Source: Oncomelania hupensis (taxonomy: Eukaryota; Mollusca; Gastropoda; Littorinimorpha; Pomatiopsidae). From it: 64,000 nucleotides of DNA. Each line of letters starts with the position of its first letter. The first letter of the stretch is position 1. Below, piece by piece: positions 58,795 through 64,000 of this stretch. Under the pieces are notes generated by a model, which was not told the DNA's origin, did not search any database, and worked only from the letters and a program-made list of their open reading frames with translations. Where the stretch lies: the NCBI GenBank assembly GCA_036898135.1, contig CM072512.1, positions 22,648,234 through 22,712,233 of the forward strand, read 5' to 3'. The position numbers were made by a program, and so were the translations under genes.

Positions 58795-59945
58795 TACCAT
58801 TTGTGAATTGTATCTTCTGGCAAAACAGTTCACTGCCTCTTTGAAGTCAATATCAACATCCCTGTGCACTTTCAGTAAAGTAAATCCATTGAGTCTCTCT
58901 TGCCCCATTGTAGAGCGCAGGTAGTTTTTCAAGTTGCGCAACTGACTGTTTGAACGCTCACACTCGGCAGTAGTGACAGGCAGGGTGCAAAAGTTCTTTA
59001 GCTTGATGAACAGGTTGGGATAAAAATCCCTGTCACAATCAATGTTTCAGTGCTTCTGATGCCGTGGATGGGATGATAGCTGTCGCATTCTCAGCAGCAC
59101 TTCGCCATTTGCAAACCCACCGGTGGTATTCTGCATCAAGGGTAGCGTTGTCTGGTAGGTCAGACTCCCACAACATTGCCAGTGTCCTCACCCCTTCTGG
59201 AACCTGCATGAAACCATCCTGGTTGTCTATTAAAGTGCTTGGCACCAGACAGAGACCGTCAACTGCTAGGTCAGCATTTTTTAACCTTGAGTCCAATTCG
59301 GTTGACAGGTGTTCCAAGAAAGGAATGGCAATGCTAATCTTGAAATATTCTTCTGGAGTGGCCGCAGGTTGGTTGTCACGGAGAGTCTGTCGGGATGCTT
59401 GACGAGGAACAATAACATCAGTTGTAAAGGCATTTGCCATTTTGCTGACTTCACCAAACCAGGCAACAAACGCTGTGTCAACATCTCTTCTAATAGAAGA
59501 CATTCAGTTACTGACCTCTTTGATTTCCCTGTAGACAACATATTTTGTCCTTTCCTGCAGCTTCACTGTCAAGGGTTTTAAGTAACGCAAACAATTGCGG
59601 ACAACAACGAATGCAACGAGGAAAACACTGCTGCTCAAGGTGTGGAGAAAGCCAGTTGCCTTGGTCAATGTCTCACTGTCCCAATTGTCACTGTCTTCAC
59701 ACATTTGTCCCAAACAGTCATGAACAACCAGGAAGAGAGTTGTATAAACCTCCAATGCTTCATGTTTTTCTACCCATCTTGTTCTGCACAGATCAACAAG
59801 CTTTGTCTTTGTCGTATCAGGCTGAGATGCTTCGATGGTATCTTCAAGTTTTCTTTGTCTCTTTGGAGAGTTTGAGAAAAACAGTGACAGTTCCCTCAGT
59901 GCTCCCATCATATTCTTCACTGCAGGCAAGCTGCATGCTTTTATA
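58795..59945 (-). pseudogene. hAT transposase C-terminal half (P52rIPK/THAP12-like type), broken
   Basis: The minus strand reads LPAVKNMMGALRELSLFFSN, then TKLVDLCRTRWVEKHEALE, typical of the core of hAT proteins annotated as 52-kDa repressor-like. It continues with a long helical part and ends in the dimerisation region (DRDFYPNLFIKLKNFCTLP, then TTAECERSNSQLRNL and STMGQERLNGF). The frame has one TGA at 59504-59506 and a shift of about four bases near 59040. The N-terminal zinc finger and first catalytic Asp are missing, so it is inactive. Confidence 0.8.
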
Positions 59946-60057
59946 ATGCATTAAAAAAATCATTTTTTTAGTTTGGAGGTGTGTGAGGAGGGGGGTGGGA
60001 GGGGGGGTCCGGAACTCAGGTAACACCCCCCCCCCCCCCCCCCTGGGTCCGTCCCTG

Positions 60058-60510
60058 ACATGGACCCTCACAAGAGATCTACAACGAAGAATACAAAGCA
60101 TGGAGATGAGGTGCTATAGAAGACTTATGGGCATTTCCTATACCCAACACATCACCAACGACGAAGTCCGAAAGACCATCACACAAGCCATTGGACAACA
60201 CGATGACCTGTTCACAGTGGTGAAAAAACGGAAACTCCGATGGTATGGCCACGTCAACAGATCATCAGGTCTTGCAAAGACCATCCTGCAAGGCACAGTG
60301 CAAGGAGGTAGAAGAAGAGGGAGACCGAAAAAGAGGTGGGAGGACAACATTTGAGAATGGACTGGTTTGACACTGAGCGAAACAATCAGGGTTGCTGAGG
60401 ACAGGGAAAGATGGAGTGTGTTGGTTTAAACGATAATCCGTGGTGCCCCTACGACCTCCGAGTTGCGCGATAGGATACTATAGGATAGGTTAGAATAGGA
60501 TAGGATAGGC
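60058..60510 (+). mobile_element. RTE-type LINE, copy 4 (3' end only)
   Basis: Begins at CATGGACCCTCACAAGAGAT, corresponding to about 1363 in copy 1, directly against the hAT end. It keeps CAA at the site where copy 1 has a stop, but has TGA at 60352-60354 where CGA is expected. The GGATA-type tail (60468-60510) is degenerate. Confidence 0.85.
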
Positions 60511-60741
60511 ATAAGGCAAATTTTTGGGTTTTATCGAACAATTAAGTTGCAATGTATTATTCAAGATTTCAAGGTTTATTTAGGCTCTCAGCTTAAGGAG
60601 TTTTTAGCCGACATGAGGGAAGGTAAGAATGGGAAGATACAATATAGTCTATACACAAGAAATAAATTATGAACGACAATACAAAATGAACAATATTGTT
60701 ATGCAGGCCCCTAACAATCATTTCACGGGAACGAAACGTCA

Positions 60742-60949
60742 ATATCGCAGGTCAGAGCGCACGACTTGTGTGAGTGCGTCTTGGGCAACGTGGGTTCGAA
60801 TCCTGACTTCAGCAAACTATTGTGTTATTGCTGGATATTATGGGTCAGCGCTTTTGAGAAGCTCTCTGAGCTTGTAAGTGTGCTATATAAAAGAAATCTT
60901 TCTTCTTCTTCTTCTTCTTCTTCTTCTTCTTCTTCTTCTTCTTCTTCTT

Positions 60950-60979
<30 letters not shown>
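60742..60979 (+). mobile_element. Second SINE type with (TTC)n tail
   Basis: A tRNA-like head with GGTCAGAGCGCACGAC and a B-box (GGGTTCGAATCC at about 60787) is followed by a 90-bp body ending TGTGCTATATAAAAGAAATC and a TTC tract (60900-60979). Its sequence differs from the SINE family at 22.8 kb. Confidence 0.65.
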
Positions 60980-60980
<1 letters not shown>

Positions 60981-62018
60981 TTACTTTTTTTTAAAAAAAA
61001 GACGTGTTAACACACTCTCTGACTCATTTTTAATGGTTGTATGTAGATCGTGTGAATGTGTCAATGTATTATTTATTATTTTTTGTAATAGTAGCTTACC
61101 ATCGCATACGAACTTCTTACTTCTTCTCTTCTTTCCATTTTGGCCGCCGCCTTCAGCGTCTTGAAGATTCCGCAGCCAGCTACATCACATACGAGATTCT
61201 ACCGTATAATTATTATTATAATTATAAGTAAACATGTTGATTGAGATTTAAACACACCAGATTAAAGTATTCTTTATTCATGTATTTTGCTAGGACGCTT
61301 CTCCCGGAGTTCTAAGCCACCTTAAGAAGGAGGAGAAAAGAAGGTGGAAGATAAAGAAATGGCTCTGGGATAAATACTTATCAGAATACGCAAACAAATC
61401 AGCCGCCTCACAAGGCGCTAAACTCAGAAGATCAAGTCATCGTCACACCGGTAAACCGTATTGCCTCATGTCTGTCGCTTTACCCGGCTAGAGCATAAAC
61501 ACCCAACTGTTGTTTGCACAACTCGATTTAATGTTAATGTTGTTTACACAAGGCGATAACTTCGGCAGGTTGTGTGGCGTGGCAGAGAGGTTATTCAGTA
61601 AACTGTCGAGCACTGCATGGCGGATGTTGCATGGAGCCAAGAGTAGTTTTGTTTTTTGTTTTGTGTTTCTGCGTGCGTGTGGACGTGCATGCTTGCGTGA
61701 GTGTGTGTATGTATGTGTGTGTGTGAGAAAGAGAGAGAGAGAAAGACAGAGAGGGAGAGGGAGACAGAAATGCAGACAGAAAACGTGTGCGCGCGCGTGT
61801 GTGTGTGCGTGTGTGTGTCTTCCTCATCTTCTTCTTCTTCTTCTTCTTCTTCTTCTTCTTCTTCTTCTTCTTCTTCTTCTTCTTCTTCTTCTCCTCCTCC
61901 TTCCTTATCTTCTTCTTCACCTTTAAAAAAAAAAAGTACCATTATTCTATTATGTGTGAAAATGCGCATTGAATCACTCTGTTTGTGTGCGAGATATTTG
62001 CGCTGTATCACTCGATGC

Positions 62019-62116
62019 CTTCTTCTTCTTCTTCTTCTTCTTCTTCTTCTTCTTCTTCTTCTTCTTCTTCTTCTTCTTCTTCTTCTTCTTCTTCTTCTTC
62101 TTCTTCTTCTTCTTCT
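62019..62116. repeat. (TTC)n microsatellite
   Basis: About 32 perfect units; the longest TTC tract in the window. Purine/pyrimidine mirror symmetry could allow triplex formation. Confidence 0.95.
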
Positions 62117-62918
62117 CCTCTTATTAGTAGCAGCAGCAGTAGTAGTAGTCTTCCTTTACCCCCTAAACCCCCAACTCTTGTCTTTTTTTTCACCCCATTT
62201 ATCTTCTGCCTTCGTTCTTCCTGTATATTTTCTTGTTCTTTCGTTGTCGTTGTGTTTTAACCCCCCACCCCACCCCCCTCTTCTATTTTCTCTTTCGACG
62301 ATCCTTTCTTGTTATCCGCCTTCTTAATTTCTTTCCTCCATCTTCTTCACTTACACCGTACTCCCAACATCTCCTTCCTCTTCTCCTCCTGCCTTCGCTT
62401 CCTCCTTCTTCCTCCTCTTGAGTTAAGCGCTTTCTTTGCCGTCTCACAGCTTGGAAGCCAAATGCGTCGGCTCTTCTTTCTGTCAAGTACCCGATCCCCT
62501 TGAACTTACATTTCTTCGCCGTTTGTATATCCTGCCGCAGAACAATGTTGACGATGGTATGGAGTGTGTTTAGACAAGAAGCTATCTATCTATGTATATA
62601 TCTCTCTCGCCATTCTCGCTTCTCTCACACGTTTTTTCACCTCCAGAAGTTCTTCAGTGCTGCCTTTGGCACAATGCTCAATAGCAATATTTTCCTCTTT
62701 TGGGGGTTGGGGTTGGGGTTGTTTTTTGTTGTTGTTGTTGTTTAGTTTGTTTCGTTTTTTTGGTGCACACCCTTACTCTTGCACCCCTCCCCCCCTCACA
62801 CCCCGAACCTCGAATCCTTTCCAAGTAAAGAAAACTGAGGATTTTAATTAGACTAACAGTTGTCTTTTGGTTTTCTAAGAGAGTCATGAGAAAACGTTAC
62901 ACACTGAGTAATTATGTC

Positions 62919-62950
62919 AATGGTGGTGATGATGATGATGATGACGATGA

Positions 62951-62981
<31 letters not shown>

Positions 62982-62982
62982 G

Positions 62983-63013
<31 letters not shown>

Positions 63014-63042
63014 CGATGATGATGACGATGATGATGGTGATA
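62919..63042. repeat. (GAT)n microsatellite with GAC and GGT interruptions
   Basis: About 40 trinucleotide units with regular GAC/GGT variants. Confidence 0.95.
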
Positions 63043-64000
63043 GGGGTGAGGAGGGGGTGAATCTTTTGTGCCCTCCAGGCAAGAAAACTGAGAACTTCAC
63101 TTAACAGTATAATTACTTTTGATTTCGGGGACAAGTTGACAAGGAGAGTATTGGTGTGGCTGGCGGTGCTGCTGCTGATGATGATGATGTTGTGATCGAC
63201 ACCTTACATTGTTTGAGTTAGGATTACAAAGGGCCTAAATGCCTTGTGCGCAATAGTTACCACCAGCAATTACATGTTCTAGTTATTGTGCATTTATCCA
63301 ATCATTTAATGCTACCAGAGGTAAAATGAAATTTTAGAATGAAAATGAAGAGGCCAAACGGGCGTGAAGAGTTTTGAAATCTTGACCTTCGGAGAAAACT
63401 TCAAAGGGATCAAATGTTGATTTAAAAGGTTTGCAGGCCCTGCTCTTATATGCAGGTCTAACTTAACCCAGTCATGCACTACCTGTACACGCACAAACCC
63501 TGCAAGTTTAGTATTATTTTGTAGTACGGTATTGGCTCAAAGATCAAGGAATGACAAAGAGAGGCTAGTAGGTCAGTAAGGAGGGGGGGTTTAAGGTTGC
63601 GGTGACCTACTGAGAGTTTATAAGGAAAGCCTAGTAGAAGGAGAAAGAAAAGTAAAGGGCCGTCGTCGTGTCACTCCGTTCCCCGAAGGTTGTCGTTCTT
63701 TGGAAAGGGAGATAACGATGGCTGAATCGCCTATCAAGGGAGGCAACTGGGATCTGGGATGTCGCACCGTGTGAGGGAATAGAGCAAATTGGATAAGGGA
63801 ACTCCGAAGCTGGCTTTCTTGGCTTCCGCTAGGGAATTATACCGTTCCTTCATCAGTTTTTCCTCTTTCCAACCTCCTTTTCATCAGCACTCTTCGCATT
63901 GATGATCAGACGGAGTTACATCCATTCAGTAACTGGAATCTTGGACAAGTGTCTGTTTATATTCAGCCACTTAAACTAGTCATCTGCTTAACTGGTTGAT

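Larger units (their letters stand above)
58170..60056 (-). mobile_element. Degenerate hAT DNA transposon
   Basis: The right end reads TGGGTCCGTCCCTG, complement of the CAGGGACGGACCCA type common at hAT ends. The left end has GTCCGGGGGCATGCCTCCCC followed by GGAAAATTTT, a pattern often seen just inside such ends. Between them lies a transposase remnant on the minus strand. G- and C-runs near 59990-60040 form a short hairpin. The exact left border is uncertain. Confidence 0.6.
60980..64000. other. No gene seen; TTC and GAT microsatellites, then unclassified DNA
   Basis: TTC tracts lie at 61828-61900 and 62019-62116, and a GAT tract at 62919-63042. The last 900 bp has AAAGGGAGATAAC at about 63701, a phrase often seen in molluscan repeats. 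No coding region or RNA gene is supported, and long apparent frames here are homopolymeric. Confidence 0.5.

Noticed and set aside
58090..60056. Complete active hAT element
   Set aside because: The transposase lacks its N-terminal half and has a stop and a frameshift, and an RTE fragment interrupts the 3' region.

Overview
The window looks like a piece of nuclear genome from a marine invertebrate, most probably a mollusc. This is inferred from spliceosomal introns, abundant di- and trinucleotide microsatellites, tRNA-derived SINEs, several non-LTR retrotransposon families and a Gmr1-like Ty3/gypsy element. There are no operons, ribosome binding sites, phage or CRISPR features. Most of the sequence is transposon debris and simple repeats.

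The one host-type gene I can support lies on the minus strand from about 19.33 kb down to at least 4.07 kb. I reconstructed nine coding exons by eye. Every junction has AG/GT signals and every join is in phase: 19281-19332, 16969-17014, 16664-16784, 11893-12004, 6618-8666, 5239-5451, 4742-4825, 4394-4477 and 4069-4152. The predicted protein has about 950 residues plus an unresolved C-terminus. It has an acidic Ser/Asp-rich N-terminus, two zinc fingers and a tyrosine-recombinase-like core with Arg, Lys, Arg, His and Tyr at the expected places. It ends with a Pro/Ser-rich coding minisatellite and a 28-residue basic/acidic module present as three tandem 84-nt mini-exons. I suspect a domesticated Crypton-like recombinase. 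Its introns carry a non-autonomous piggyBac element nested in a TA-flanked element (10.36-11.88 kb), a degenerate hAT/BED-type fragment (14.2-14.7 kb) and tandem repeats (16.0-16.46 kb).

The left end (1-1.8 kb) is an RTE-type LINE copy. Three more copies lie at 23.9-25.7 kb (minus), 58.2-58.5 kb and 60.06-60.5 kb. From 20 to 48 kb there are no host genes that I can see: SINEs at 22.8, 40.1 and 46.6 kb, a long palindrome at 28.9-29.1 kb, a 5'-truncated LINE at 34.5-36.15 kb, a possible solo LTR inserted in one half of a tandem duplication (40.9-42.75 kb), a second LINE at 43.5-45.2 kb (minus) and a minisatellite at 46.1-47.4 kb.

The best-preserved mobile element is a complete Ty3/gypsy retrotransposon on the minus strand, 49170-57306. 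It has two 1536-bp LTRs that look identical, a 5-bp GTCTC target duplication and domain order gag-protease-integrase-reverse transcriptase-RNase H. Integrase before reverse transcriptase is the diagnostic order of Gmr1-like elements. It inserted between two inverted repeats (48.55 and 58.1 kb) that may be the ends of an older DNA element. Right of it lie a degenerate hAT transposase (58.8-59.95 kb), RTE fragments, a SINE and long TTC/GAT microsatellites up to 64 kb.
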